A DNA stretch of 47,001 bases from a virus: IMG/VR virus record IMGVR_UViG_3300020020_000056, positions 1 through 47,001 of that record. One strand, written 5' to 3'. Numbering within the stretch: position 1 is the first letter of the stretch; each line of letters starts with the position of its first letter. A program made the translations under genes and the position numbers. Below, piece after piece: positions 16,501 to 24,610 of this stretch. A model generated the notes under the pieces. The model saw nothing but the letters and a program-made list of their open reading frames with translations. It ran no database searches and had not been told where the DNA came from.

Positions 16501-18808
16501 TCTGTCCATCCTGTAGCGGTTCGCCTGTACTATCCTGAGGCCCCTTTGGGGGTGGAGCCTGACCCTGTGGTTGAGCCTGCATTTGAGCCATCATTTGCTG
16601 CATTTGTAGCTGCATATCCATGTCCTTGTGCATTTTCATATGCAAGAGGACATTCTCATATCCAGCAGGATTTTCTAGCTTGCACAGTCTACCCGCATCG
16701 CTCACCAGCCATCTACGACAAATATCAGCCTCAAGTAGATGATTATCTACATCCATATTGGCTTCAATCGAAGGTAATCTAATAGGCGGAGGTGGAGGCA
16801 TACCCATAATCATCGCCTGTTGCTCCATCATGGGATCAGGCGGCATCTCAATAGGTTCAGAATTGATTAGAAGCTGAATTTCTTCGTATTGTTTCTGTCT
16901 ATCATCCTCACCAGGAATGATATAATCAGTTAGCCCAATGGCTCTCTTCATATATGGCATATTATCAGGTGACATGAGAGTAGCCATAATTTGCTCATTA
17001 TTCATGCCCAACAATTCCATAATGGAATCCTTCTGCTGATTCCACGTAATAGGAAGATTCTCATTAGCCTCTAGCTCGATCGAACCAATTTTACCCTGAA
17101 GTTCGGCCATACGCACAAATACATTGACAAAGTTACCGAATTCATCCTTTTTGACCTGTTTCTCGTCATCCTTCATTTCTTTGATGTACATTGGGATTAC
17201 TTTACCGAATATAGCTTTCCACCACAGTAACAACATTTTCCACGTGCCCTGTAGACGTTGTAATGCCTGCGCGCGAGACATGGAATACTCAGAAGCAGTC
17301 CTGCTACCAGACATTTGTCCGCCGAACAACGAGGGCAGAGCACCAGATACCATCTGACCCATCTCTTGAACTTTTTGAGCAAAGGGGAGTACCTCTTGAC
17401 TCAATGTAGCAGTTTTTACCTCATAGAATCCTTCACCAAGAGGTCTACCAGATTTGGGAGTAGCAGGATAGATACCACCAGGAATAACTTCCGAATGACG
17501 GTATGCATGGAAGTTCAACACCTTTGGATCGGCAAATGTTTGCGGAATACCATGCTCAATAGTCTGTAATACTAGTGATATCAAGTCATTAGTGATATCC
17601 TGAACTGATGTCAACAATAGGCCAATTGGATCGAAATGAAGATAATCTGACAGTGGATTATAGGTAAGAGTCCAGCAATCATCCAATTTCTCGTTGATAC
17701 CGTCCGCGACGAGATCATTGACAATTACTATCTTGACACCATCAGGATAGAGAGCCTTTAATGTATCCATTTCCTCCGTAGTCAGGATATTATACGCGCA
17801 CGGACGAATCCACGCATTACGGATGGTTACGTTGTTTATTGGCTGTTCACCATGATACTGTGGACTAGTGCGACCCCACTGTTCGTACATGTCATATGAA
17901 GCACCACCTTTAGTGATCTTCTCTCTGAGTTCTGGATATTTCTCGAGTGCATTTGCATAATGAGTTTCATAAGAGTAGATAAGGTAATTGCATTCGGATT
18001 GATTCCGCGCCCAGACCGGCACTTTAACAAATAGACCACCATAAACTTCCATCTTAATGCGAGACTTAGGATGCTTATTGACTCCTACTAGATTCGTAAC
18101 AGTGAATGATTGAGTCTGCATGTCAGGAACGACCATACTGGCACAATTAGGGCACATTTCAAGCCCTTCATCCATAGCTGCATGAAGTGGAACAGCTTCA
18201 TCTCCAGGCATGAACTCATCATTTTGAGTGTCAGTAATGCCTTCATCGACCATTTCTGCCCGACAGAGAGGGCAAATCTTATGCTGTTCCTCAACTAGCT
18301 CGGATTCATACTTCTTTTCATCGTACGTGCCATATTCCTCTTTAGCCTCGGGATATGTATAGCACGCTGTCATTCCTTCAGTGACGTGAATGAACAGCGC
18401 GTGCAACCAGAACAGAGGCATATCGTTGTGCTTGAACACAAGCTCAGCGATCTTATTACCTGCCTTAGCCGTGGTTATGTCCAGCGGATTATCAGCATCA
18501 TCAGGGTAACAAGTAACAGGAGGAACAGTGACAGACAGAGCTGCAATAATGGACTCGAGATATGCGCGGTAGACGTTGACCGGTTTGTCATAAAAGCTCT
18601 GATCCGATTCATCATTCCCGTGGATAGCTTCGGGGACTCTCCAGTCATGCGCTACCTCGGAGTAATATGTATGTTGTACATTCTCCCAGAGGAGCTTCAA
18701 TCGTCTCCATGTACGAATCTGACGATCACGCACAGCTCTATCTTCATCGTCGAAATGATCGACTAGCTGCTTAAGTAGTTTCTTAGTCTCGTCGTCTAGT
18801 TCAGCCAT
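16481..18808 (-). CDS. Portal protein with zinc-knuckle-like insertion
   Basis: 775 residues. The N-terminus (RQIRTWRRLKLLWENVQHTY, DKPVNVYRAYLESIIAAL) and the helical C-terminal half with a Met/Gln-rich end (MQLQMQQMMAQMQAQPQGQ) fit the large portals of short-tailed phages, the dodecameric DNA gate and head-tail vertex. Unusual is an insertion at about 160-230 with two CxxC pairs, CPLC (179-182) and CPNC (219-222), which could bind one zinc. It follows the terminase region and precedes the scaffold and capsid, as expected. Its 3' end overlaps the scaffold start. The C-terminus is rich in Pro/Gln. Confidence 0.85.
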   Translation of the reverse strand: MAELDDETKKLLKQLVDHFDDEDRAVRDRQIRTWRRLKLLWENVQHTYYSEVAHDWRVPEAIHGNDESDQSFYDKPVNVYRAYLESIIAALSVTVPPVTCYPDDADNPLDITTAKAGNKIAELVFKHNDMPLFWLHALFIHVTEGMTACYTYPEAKEEYGTYDEKKYESELVEEQHKICPLCRAEMVDEGITDTQNDEFMPGDEAVPLHAAMDEGLEMCPNCASMVVPDMQTQSFTVTNLVGVNKHPKSRIKMEVYGGLFVKVPVWARNQSECNYLIYSYETHYANALEKYPELREKITKGGASYDMYEQWGRTSPQYHGEQPINNVTIRNAWIRPCAYNILTTEEMDTLKALYPDGVKIVIVNDLVADGINEKLDDCWTLTYNPLSDYLHFDPIGLLLTSVQDITNDLISLVLQTIEHGIPQTFADPKVLNFHAYRHSEVIPGGIYPATPKSGRPLGEGFYEVKTATLSQEVLPFAQKVQEMGQMVSGALPSLFGGQMSGSRTASEYSMSRAQALQRLQGTWKMLLLWWKAIFGKVIPMYIKEMKDDEKQVKKDEFGNFVNVFVRMAELQGKIGSIELEANENLPITWNQQKDSIMELLGMNNEQIMATLMSPDNMPYMKRAIGLTDYIIPGEDDRQKQYEEIQLLINSEPIEMPPDPMMEQQAMIMGMPPPPPIRLPSIEANMDVDNHLLEADICRRWLVSDAGRLCKLENPAGYENVLLHMKMHKDMDMQLQMQQMMAQMQAQPQGQAPPPKGPQDSTGEPLQDGQNEPTIQ

Positions 18809-19644
18809 TAGTATTCTTCTTCCACTGGAACACGTCTTCTGGCTACACGACGCGGAGTCAACTCATCTCCAAATGCATTAGCTATTGGAGTTGCCTCGGG
18901 AACAGGGGGAGCAGTGACCATTCTACCTGTATTACGGTCATAATTAGTGTAGATAGCCGGCATGGTGTGGGTAAGAGTAGTATCATCGTCACCCTGAACT
19001 ACCGTGTCATACCCAGTACGAAATGGCTGATTGATAATTGCCTGATTCCGACCTCTATTCAGCGCATCGCCTATACTACTAGTCCCTCTTGGTCTAGCTA
19101 TATTGACTGAAGACAGAGTATTAGATGTAGGTTCCTCACCTCGTGGAACTTCACGTTCACCACCACGATTAGATAGAACCTGACCAGCTATACCTGCTAA
19201 CTGACCTTGCCAACCTCCTGTTTCAGTACCAGCACCTCTAGGAGCCACACCTAGTGCATTACTACCAATACTAGCAATCTTGCCCAAATTACCAGCAAAT
19301 CCACCTACTTTAGCTACTGGTGTAGCTTTAGAGGCAATACTAGCTAATTGAGCACCTTTACCGACACCAGCACCCACATTGCCAGCTTTACCCAAATTAC
19401 TTAATGCTCCACCGAACGCCATGCTACCAAGACCAGCACCCATGCTAGCCATGCCAAGATATTTATCGAATTTAGAAGGAGCGATTCCTTTTTCGATTGC
19501 TTTCTTGGCATCATGTTCAGCCCATTTTTGACCAAGTTTCTGCGTAGCTCCAGTAGCCATCAGACTAGCTCCACCTGTAAAGGGAGCAGCCACATATGGC
19601 GCAGCTTGTAGAGCTATTTTACCAAGTTTATTCCAGAAGCCCAT
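18808..19644 (-). CDS. Ala/Gly-rich hypothetical protein beside the portal
   Basis: 278 residues starting MGFWNKLGKI. Residues about 8-130 form alternating Ala/Gly-rich hydrophobic segments (YVAAPFTGGASLMATGATQ, GMASMGAGLGSMAFGGALS), which could be membrane-active or a helical internal protein; the C-terminal half is polar and Arg-rich. The stop overlaps the portal start. The short N-terminal form WNKLGKIALQAAPYVAAPFTGG is of a type often seen in phage internal or ejection proteins. No known enzymatic motif. Role assigned only as a probable virion protein. Confidence 0.65.
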   Translation of the reverse strand: MGFWNKLGKIALQAAPYVAAPFTGGASLMATGATQKLGQKWAEHDAKKAIEKGIAPSKFDKYLGMASMGAGLGSMAFGGALSNLGKAGNVGAGVGKGAQLASIASKATPVAKVGGFAGNLGKIASIGSNALGVAPRGAGTETGGWQGQLAGIAGQVLSNRGGEREVPRGEEPTSNTLSSVNIARPRGTSSIGDALNRGRNQAIINQPFRTGYDTVVQGDDDTTLTHTMPAIYTNYDRNTGRMVTAPPVPEATPIANAFGDELTPRRVARRRVPVEEEY

Positions 19645-19646
19645 GA

Positions 19647-19823
19647 CTATCTCACCGTTAGAGGTGTGTGAATGATACCGAAGGCGGAGAGAATGTACAG
19701 TAAACCGAACAGGATTACAGCGGCTCGAATGAGCATAATGAACGGGGGAGAGAGTGGAACGTACGTCTCAACTAGATAGAGAGCGAATCCTAGGACGACT
19801 AGGATGATGATCATCTGAATCAT
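19647..19823 (-). CDS. Small membrane protein with two predicted transmembrane helices
   Basis: 58 residues, MIQMIIILVV to the stop at 19647. It has two hydrophobic segments, about 2-17 (IQMIIILVVLGFALYL) and 29-50 (IMLIRAAVILFGLLYILSA), with a short hydrophilic loop (ETYVPLSPP) between. The start ATG overlaps the stop of the previous small gene (ATGA). Its topology is that of small phage membrane or holin-like proteins, but no lysis function is proven. Located between the small basic protein and the Ala/Gly-rich protein in the head region. Confidence 0.7.
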   Translation of the reverse strand: MIQMIIILVVLGFALYLVETYVPLSPPFIMLIRAAVILFGLLYILSAFGIIHTPLTVR

Positions 19824-19972
19824 TTTTTACTCCAGTTCACTCGTTTCTTCGGAGGTGTCTTCTCAACGAATTCCCTAGCTACTTCTGGAGATGGCCCAAT
19901 TCCAGATTTAGGTTTAGCTCCATGTGCAATAGCCTGCATATAACGATATTGTTTAGCAGACTTAGCAGGCAT
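19820..19972 (-). CDS. Small basic phage protein
   Basis: 50 residues, MPAKSAKQYR to the stop at 19820. The start ATG overlaps the upstream stop (TAATG), and its own stop overlaps the next start (ATGA), so it is in a tightly coupled chain. The start motif MPAKSAKQ, a GIGPSPEVAREFVEKTP segment and a Lys-rich end (PPKKRVNWSKK) resemble a small, widespread phage protein family of unknown function. Too short for most gene finders, but the coupling supports it. Confidence 0.72.
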   Translation of the reverse strand: MPAKSAKQYRYMQAIAHGAKPKSGIGPSPEVAREFVEKTPPKKRVNWSKK

Positions 19973-20292
19973 TAGCTAATCCCCACTTCCTTTTCCAATT
20001 TCTCTATTTCTACTTTCCGATCTTTAATGAGCTTAGCTTTAACTCTATCTTCCTGTTCCAACATTTGCTGTCTTACACGCCACGGAGTGAAATTAGGTGT
20101 AACTGGCTGAAAATCTTCAACTGGAGTAGGGGGTGGCTCGACCTTCTGTGGATCCAGCAGTCTATGTAGAAGATCCTTACGTTCTGCATTACTCTCAGCG
20201 AGTTGCATACGCAGAATTTCACATGACTCGCACGGCGCGTCAGTAAGGCCGAACCACTTGTACATCAATTGTTTAATCAAGTTTGTGCTCAC
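19972..20292 (-). CDS. Small coiled-coil protein with CxxC
   Basis: 106 residues starting with GTG (STNLIKQLMYKWFG). Near the N-terminus is CESCEILRMQLAESNAERK, a CxxC followed by a leucine-heptad helix; the C-terminal half is a second charged helix (KAKLIKDRKVEIEKLEKEVG). Similar short CxxC/coiled-coil proteins are common in phage head and lysis regions. The start overlaps the end of the 20273-20476 gene by about 20 bases. No named function. Confidence 0.65.
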   Translation of the reverse strand: MSTNLIKQLMYKWFGLTDAPCESCEILRMQLAESNAERKDLLHRLLDPQKVEPPPTPVEDFQPVTPNFTPWRVRQQMLEQEDRVKAKLIKDRKVEIEKLEKEVGIS

Positions 20293-20476
20293 TTACCCAT
20301 TTATCAGAAATGGACTGAAAAGATGCATGGGGTTCACTAAACGCACAGACTTTAATGAAACACCAGTAAAGAATCCGTTTAGGAGTATGATTCGCAATCC
20401 AGAGAGGAAATCCCTGTGTTTTGAACCAATACCACCAATCTCGTGGTCCCCATCCGCGTGTCCATAGTCTCCACAT
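20273..20476 (-). CDS. Small Trp-rich hypothetical protein
   Basis: 67 residues, starting MWRLWTRGWG. A good ribosome site (GAGGACAAATAAT) lies in front of the ATG, and the gene starts one base after the stop of the membrane protein at 20478. The N-terminus is rich in Trp and Arg (GPRDWWYWFKTQGFPLW) and continues ANHTPKRILYWCFIKVCAF. It looks like one of the small tail- or packaging-associated phage families that I have only partly in memory; no function can be given. The plus-strand frame over the same bases is a shadow. Confidence 0.6.
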   Translation of the reverse strand: MWRLWTRGWGPRDWWYWFKTQGFPLWIANHTPKRILYWCFIKVCAFSEPHASFQSISDKWVSEHKLD

Positions 20477-20477
20477 A

Positions 20478-20663
20478 TTATTTGTCCTCTATAGCCTTTT
20501 GTGCCTTAGCACCCTGATACGCACCCCAATGACTGACTACGTTCGCGTATACTGAAATGATTGCAACCCACGTTACTGAATCTTTCCATGTAGTAATCGT
20601 TGGGATTATCAGAATTGCCCAGACGACTGTGAGTATGAGATGTAGTTTTTGTTCTGAGATCAA
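20478..20663 (-). CDS. Small membrane protein, holin-like candidate
   Basis: 61 residues. The start is TTG within TTGA, overlapping the large-terminase stop, with GAGG upstream. Two hydrophobic helices lie at about 8-24 (HLILTVVWAILIIPTIT) and 30-46 (TWVAIISVYANVVSHWG), and a short polar tail (GAKAQKAIEDK) follows. Size and topology are those of small phage holins, but no endolysin or spanin is recognisable nearby, so the holin role is only a guess. Confidence 0.62.
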   Translation of the reverse strand: MISEQKLHLILTVVWAILIIPTITTWKDSVTWVAIISVYANVVSHWGAYQGAKAQKAIEDK

Positions 20664-22330
20664 TGACGATACCTCGAAACAGGCTTAATACTCTCGTCGG
20701 AGTCTCGCTCTACTTTGCCCATATTTCTGTAAAATGCTGTCCAATCTTGGGTCTGATGGAGCTTCTGGACGAGTGTATCTTGGGCCTGTACCTTCTTAAG
20801 TTCTTCGTCAGCTTCACCAAAGAACCCTTCTGCAGCGTCAACCAGGTATCGCAGACCATCAATGGGGTCATCTCCATCGAATTCTGCAATATCTTCCGCT
20901 GCTTTGTTACCTTTTGGCTTGTCATAGCTACATGCCTTGATTGCTTCGACTAAAACAGGGCACAAACCTTCGAAAATCTGTAATTTTGGGATATTTGTCT
21001 CTGGTTCAACAGGATTGAATGAATTTAAGTATGCATTATACTCTTTCAACCCGCGATTTCGATGAATCCACATGGCATATTCTTCATTGTACATGCCAAT
21101 TTCTTGCTGATTGACTAATTTCGGTTGCCACCGTAGATATTCATGTATAAGCTGCTTTCCAGCAATACGCGAACCTGGTGTATTGTTGGATAATTCGATG
21201 GAAATTCCGAGTTCTGACTCGATTTGTTCTTGAATGGTGTGTTCTTGACCTCTATCCTGACCAGCTGATTTGCAAAACCGGACAAGACGAGGATTTTCTT
21301 TGTCGAGGTAGAGTTTAACATGAGGCGCCCACTCCGCAATCTTCGTTTTCACCCATGTCTGCTCTCGATATATGTATACGCGCTTGCTTGGAGAGATCGC
21401 AGCATATCCAATCCACGTCATTGCAGCAAATCCCCAGTCTCCAATGACTATGCGGGGCCACCATGACGGAATTTCAAACTCCGGGATGACGTGAATTGCA
21501 TTCTCTGGTTCGTCTTCAAACTTACGATCACGAAACTCATCAAAGACTTGTCCTTGATAAGCGTCCCAATCACCCAACAATTTGGCTTTACGCTCGGCTT
21601 CAATCGTAATGCCCTGAAGGGACTGCTTATAAGTTGGATCAATGTGCGGATTATCTTCTAAGGTTGAATGAATGTAGATTCGCTTGTTTCCGCCCTTTCC
21701 AACGAGGATTTTTCCACCTTTTGGATAGGGCTTGATGAATCTCTTATAAGTCCACGTATGACCGATCCCACCAGGCATTCCAGCAGCGCGTGTAATGGAC
21801 GGAAGTCCAGAGTCTTTTGGTGCTCTATTACGCTGAAAGGTAATATAAGTGTAAATCCACTCGGTAATTGAGGTAAGCTCGTCTGGTGTGTATAGACAGA
21901 TTTGCATCGTGTCATATTGATGTACGTCATCTTCGTTTTCGCAGTGTCCAAGAAATATCATTGCTCCTTCGTTAGTACCGCCAGTACCACCGTATTGATC
22001 ACTACGTGGAAATGTCCAACACATCTCAGTTTTGTTAAGAGTTGCGCCAAATTTACGATAAAGTTCCCTGGATCTAGGAATGATCTCATTTCTAAGTTCA
22101 GGATAGGTTCTTCGCATGAACACTTGTTTGAATTTAGGGTGCTCGTGCCATCTATGGACAATACCATACAAAAGTAGGACGTCGGACTTACCGGAGCCTG
22201 CTCCTCCTCCATAGAATCCCTCTTTTACTGTAGTAGGTAGTGAAAGAAACTGCTCCTGCTTTGGCGATGGACGCCATTCATTACTCTGAAACACCTTTTT
22301 TTGAGGTGTATCAAGTTCATTAGGATTCAT
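20660..22330 (-). CDS. terL: Terminase large subunit
   Basis: 556 residues. The N-terminal ATPase domain has Walker A GGGAGSGKS at 41-49 and a Walker B-type strand ending in the acidic pair Asp150-Glu151 (QICLYTPDEL). The C-terminal RNase H-like nuclease domain starts near 295, with Asp298 in VIGDWGFAAM as first catalytic acid candidate and AEFDGDDPIDGLRYL near 495 as a later acidic motif. It drives DNA packaging with the portal and the small subunit. It starts two bases from the upstream gene and is followed by a TTG-started membrane protein overlapping its stop. One of the surest calls in the window. Confidence 0.95.
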   Translation of the reverse strand: MNPNELDTPQKKVFQSNEWRPSPKQEQFLSLPTTVKEGFYGGGAGSGKSDVLLLYGIVHRWHEHPKFKQVFMRRTYPELRNEIIPRSRELYRKFGATLNKTEMCWTFPRSDQYGGTGGTNEGAMIFLGHCENEDDVHQYDTMQICLYTPDELTSITEWIYTYITFQRNRAPKDSGLPSITRAAGMPGGIGHTWTYKRFIKPYPKGGKILVGKGGNKRIYIHSTLEDNPHIDPTYKQSLQGITIEAERKAKLLGDWDAYQGQVFDEFRDRKFEDEPENAIHVIPEFEIPSWWPRIVIGDWGFAAMTWIGYAAISPSKRVYIYREQTWVKTKIAEWAPHVKLYLDKENPRLVRFCKSAGQDRGQEHTIQEQIESELGISIELSNNTPGSRIAGKQLIHEYLRWQPKLVNQQEIGMYNEEYAMWIHRNRGLKEYNAYLNSFNPVEPETNIPKLQIFEGLCPVLVEAIKACSYDKPKGNKAAEDIAEFDGDDPIDGLRYLVDAAEGFFGEADEELKKVQAQDTLVQKLHQTQDWTAFYRNMGKVERDSDESIKPVSRYRH

Positions 22331-22332
22331 GT

Positions 22333-22947
22333 TTAACGCGGACCTCTGCGCGGTTCCAATCCATTCTCATCCATAACTGTACCTGGAGGATACATAGATG
22401 GTCCAATTCCTACAGGCTGAGGAGTAGGTTCAGGAATAGATTCAGGAACAGGATTCATCTGCTGATCATATGGAGTCTGTAGATTCGCTAGACCATACTG
22501 TACATCTGGACGAACTACATCAGGCCGACCATAATTAGCTGGTAACTGGAGTGCGCCTGGCTTATCCATCCAACTCATATCCTGACCAGCTCCACGTCCA
22601 GTATTACGATAGGCTTCAAGCTGTGGATTAGCTCCAACTAGCTGACCATACGATCCACCAATTGCTCCATTACCCCCCGGAGCCTGAGACTGAGCATTCC
22701 TCCACTGCTGTCTCGCATTTTGGTTCTGACTGATAGAACCATTCATTCCAGCATTCTTATTAATTTCTTGCATCATAGCCATTGGATTGGCCATATTGTT
22801 ATTAGGCCTCTGCATATTACCTACAGGTCTAGGTCCAGCACCCGTAGCGGGACGACCTTGCATGACAGGATTAGCACGCATCTGCTGTTTCTGAGCAAAT
22901 GAGCCGCCGTTTCCAGGAGTCTGATTTAACGTATCGTATAGGCCCAT
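22333..22947 (-). CDS. Gln/Asn/Pro-rich hypothetical protein upstream of the large terminase
   Basis: 204 residues starting MGLYDTLNQT. Composition is low-complexity: Gln, Asn, Pro, Gly and Met throughout (for example GNMQRPNNNMANPMAMMQ, NQNARQQWRNAQSQAPGG), with no clear domain. Expected to be largely disordered. It is coupled to the terminase gene (stop at 22333, terminase start at 22330). No motif or known family recognised. Confidence 0.65.
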   Translation of the reverse strand: MGLYDTLNQTPGNGGSFAQKQQMRANPVMQGRPATGAGPRPVGNMQRPNNNMANPMAMMQEINKNAGMNGSISQNQNARQQWRNAQSQAPGGNGAIGGSYGQLVGANPQLEAYRNTGRGAGQDMSWMDKPGALQLPANYGRPDVVRPDVQYGLANLQTPYDQQMNPVPESIPEPTPQPVGIGPSMYPPGTVMDENGLEPRRGPR

Positions 22948-23077
22948 TTACTGTTCCTTATCTAACAAATCTCTTGTGACAACAAATCTCAACTGAATTC
23001 TGGATTCCAAACTTGTCCTGAAATCCATACGGGTTAGATAGAGAATCTTACCGAGGAGTCGAAAAGATATATTCGAC
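22948..23077. other. Short intergenic stretch with a hairpin
   Basis: Between the small basic frame and the 204-residue gene, no reading frame is convincing. GAGTCGAA (23056-23063) and TTCGACTC (23072-23079) form a perfect 8-bp stem with an 8-base loop. It is not followed by a T-run in the minus direction, so it may be a processing or weak termination site for the surface-protein cassette upstream. Confidence 0.5.
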
Positions 23078-23227
23078 TCATTCATTATCTTCTCTGGTCC
23101 CACTCCCACGTACAGATCCATTTGCTTTTTCCTTCAACTCCTTACGCCTTGAACTTACTGAGTGCGTAGGAAATCTCATCCTTACTAGCTGTACCCGTTT
23201 ACCACGTTTCATCTTTACTGAATGCAT
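23078..23227 (-). CDS. Doubtful small basic ORF
   Basis: About 49 residues from the ATG of MHSVKMKRGK; the frame also has a GTG a little upstream and an ATG at 23326 that overlaps the lipoprotein gene. The product is very basic (RGKRVQLVRMRFPTHSVSS and SRRKELKEKANGSVRG). No Shine-Dalgarno-like sequence precedes any of the starts. It may be a real small nucleic-acid-binding protein or only an open stretch. Confidence 0.3.
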   Translation of the reverse strand: MHSVKMKRGKRVQLVRMRFPTHSVSSRRKELKEKANGSVRGSGTREDNE

Positions 23228-23249
23228 ACGCGGTTGTCTAATATTCTTA

Positions 23250-23669
23250 TCATCGTCGCCATGTTCCACTGACAGACAATGTAGTAAAGAGGTCATTTGA
23301 TACAGCCTCACGAAACAAGACACCATTCACGAAGATCTGAACTGACATGAATGGATAGAGATTGTACAAGGAACTAACTGACGAGGCTTCGAGTGAAAGG
23401 AACATACTAGATTCATTAGTCGTGATGGTAGCTACGTAAGGTAGAGTGGAAATGACCTGAGTAGTTCCGTCTACTGCATTAGTGAATCTGACTCGAACTG
23501 TAGTGGATGTTCCACTCACTCTAAATTCTATTTTACTAACTTGTACAGGAGTTGGATTAGATGGAGGATTGGTTGGAAGTGGAGTCGGGCCGTTACCCGC
23601 TACATCATAGTAATTCTTCTCCTGACATCCAGATACAAGGAGAAGGAGAGTAACGAATAGAATTCGCAT
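23250..23669 (-). CDS. Putative lipoprotein
   Basis: 139 residues. The N-terminus MRILFVTLLLLVSGCQEKN is a short hydrophobic signal with a lipobox (LVSGC); Cys15 would become the lipidated N-terminus. After a Pro/Asn-rich linker (GPTPLPTNPPSNPTPVQV) comes a beta-rich domain of about 90 residues (EFRVSGTSTTVRVRFTNAV onward). This predicts an exported, membrane-anchored protein made by a phage. Candidates include a superinfection-exclusion or cell-surface modifying lipoprotein. It sits in the exported-protein cassette between the small and large terminase genes. Confidence 0.75.
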   Translation of the reverse strand: MRILFVTLLLLVSGCQEKNYYDVAGNGPTPLPTNPPSNPTPVQVSKIEFRVSGTSTTVRVRFTNAVDGTTQVISTLPYVATITTNESSMFLSLEASSVSSLYNLYPFMSVQIFVNGVLFREAVSNDLFTTLSVSGTWRR

Positions 23670-23677
23670 ATATTCCT

Positions 23678-23923
23678 CTAATCCTTTACAAGTTTTACCG
23701 TTACATCAGTTGCAGCAGTACGAATAAATCCACCAACTACTGTAGCTATTCCATTAGTAAGAGTTGGAGTCATGCCAGGCTGCGCAAAGTCAAAGTGATT
23801 AGATACTTCAAATGCAGGAGTACCATGAGTAGTGAAGATAGCGAGCTTCACAGGTGGGAGTGCATACACGCGGTTAGCCACCATTGTCCAAGGCATACCG
23901 ATTGGAAGGACTTCGGTAGGCAT
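23678..23923 (-). CDS. Small hypothetical protein of fibre/decoration type
   Basis: 81 residues starting MPTEVLPIGM. The pattern ANRVYALPPVKLAIFTTHG, then beta strands to GGFIRTAATDVTVKLVKD, resembles the small beta-rich proteins that accompany fibres or capsids in many phages. Its start overlaps the stop of the IPT/TIG gene at 23923 and the lipoprotein follows nine bases later. No signal peptide. Functional class uncertain. Confidence 0.65.
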   Translation of the reverse strand: MPTEVLPIGMPWTMVANRVYALPPVKLAIFTTHGTPAFEVSNHFDFAQPGMTPTLTNGIATVVGGFIRTAATDVTVKLVKD

Positions 23924-24552
23924 TACTTCTTCTCCTCTTTATTCGGTACGTAGAAATCGGACTCCTTCTTCAGTGCATCCTTACGATCATTCTCCAACTT
24001 CATGAACTTGTCATCATCTTCCTTCAGTTTATTGAAATCAGTCTTCTTCTTTTCATCACGCGCGCGTGACTGGAGTTCAGTAAGAGTCACATTGAATGCA
24101 ACATTGTTCGATACGACTCCACCATCCTGATAGACCAGAACTGAATAGCTAGTTGGTTCAATCACACTAGTCAAATCTACTTCTGCCGTCAAGCTAGTCT
24201 CTGATACTCGGGTAGTGGGAATGGGATTACCATTCGCATAAATGGTACTTGTCTGATTGAATCCACTTCCCGTAACTGTCAGAGTGAATGTAGGAGTCAG
24301 AACCGGCTGAGACTCTGGACTGATAGAGTCAATGACTGGAGTAGTTGTCTGACCTGCACGAAGGATGTGGAGAACTGCGTCGCTCATCTTCTGAGCGAAT
24401 CTACTATCAGCTGCCCCCAACATATGAGCTTCTCTAATCAGTCTCTCCTGTTCTCCTGAGATATCAAGAGACTTGGATGCAGGACTGAATAGAGTCGGGA
24501 AATATGGATCGTTGTGAAATGCAGGAACGATACGCGCTTGACTTACGTCCAT
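23923..24552 (-). CDS. IPT/TIG (immunoglobulin-like) domain protein
   Basis: 209 residues from the ATG of MDVSQARIVP, with AAAGGAAAG a few bases upstream. A frame from 24684 would overlap the preceding gene and the hairpin in between. The N-terminus (1-70) is helical; residues about 72-158 match an IPT/TIG domain (DSISPESQPVLTPTFTLTVT, GSGFNQTSTIYANGNPI, VSETSLTAEVDLTS); the last 45 are a highly charged helix (DDDKFMKLENDRKDALKKE). Such Ig-like domains decorate phage virions and bind surfaces. No signal peptide, so it is more likely a virion protein than a secreted one. Confidence 0.75.
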   Translation of the reverse strand: MDVSQARIVPAFHNDPYFPTLFSPASKSLDISGEQERLIREAHMLGAADSRFAQKMSDAVLHILRAGQTTTPVIDSISPESQPVLTPTFTLTVTGSGFNQTSTIYANGNPIPTTRVSETSLTAEVDLTSVIEPTSYSVLVYQDGGVVSNNVAFNVTLTELQSRARDEKKKTDFNKLKEDDDKFMKLENDRKDALKKESDFYVPNKEEKK

Positions 24553-24582
24553 GTTTCTTTCCTTTCTGTATATATAAATGAA

Positions 24583-24603
24583 GGGCCTGCTATTCACAGG
24601 CCC
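24583..24603 (-). terminator. Hairpin between the PDNSLPG protein and IPT/TIG genes
   Basis: GGGCCTG (24583-24589) and CAGGCCC (24597-24603) form a perfect 7-bp GC-rich stem with a 7-base loop, just after the stop at 24611 in the minus direction. The bases that follow (TTCATTTATATATA) are AT-rich but not a clean T-run, so it may be a weak or partial terminator. Confidence 0.6.
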
Positions 24604-24610
24604 AATATAT

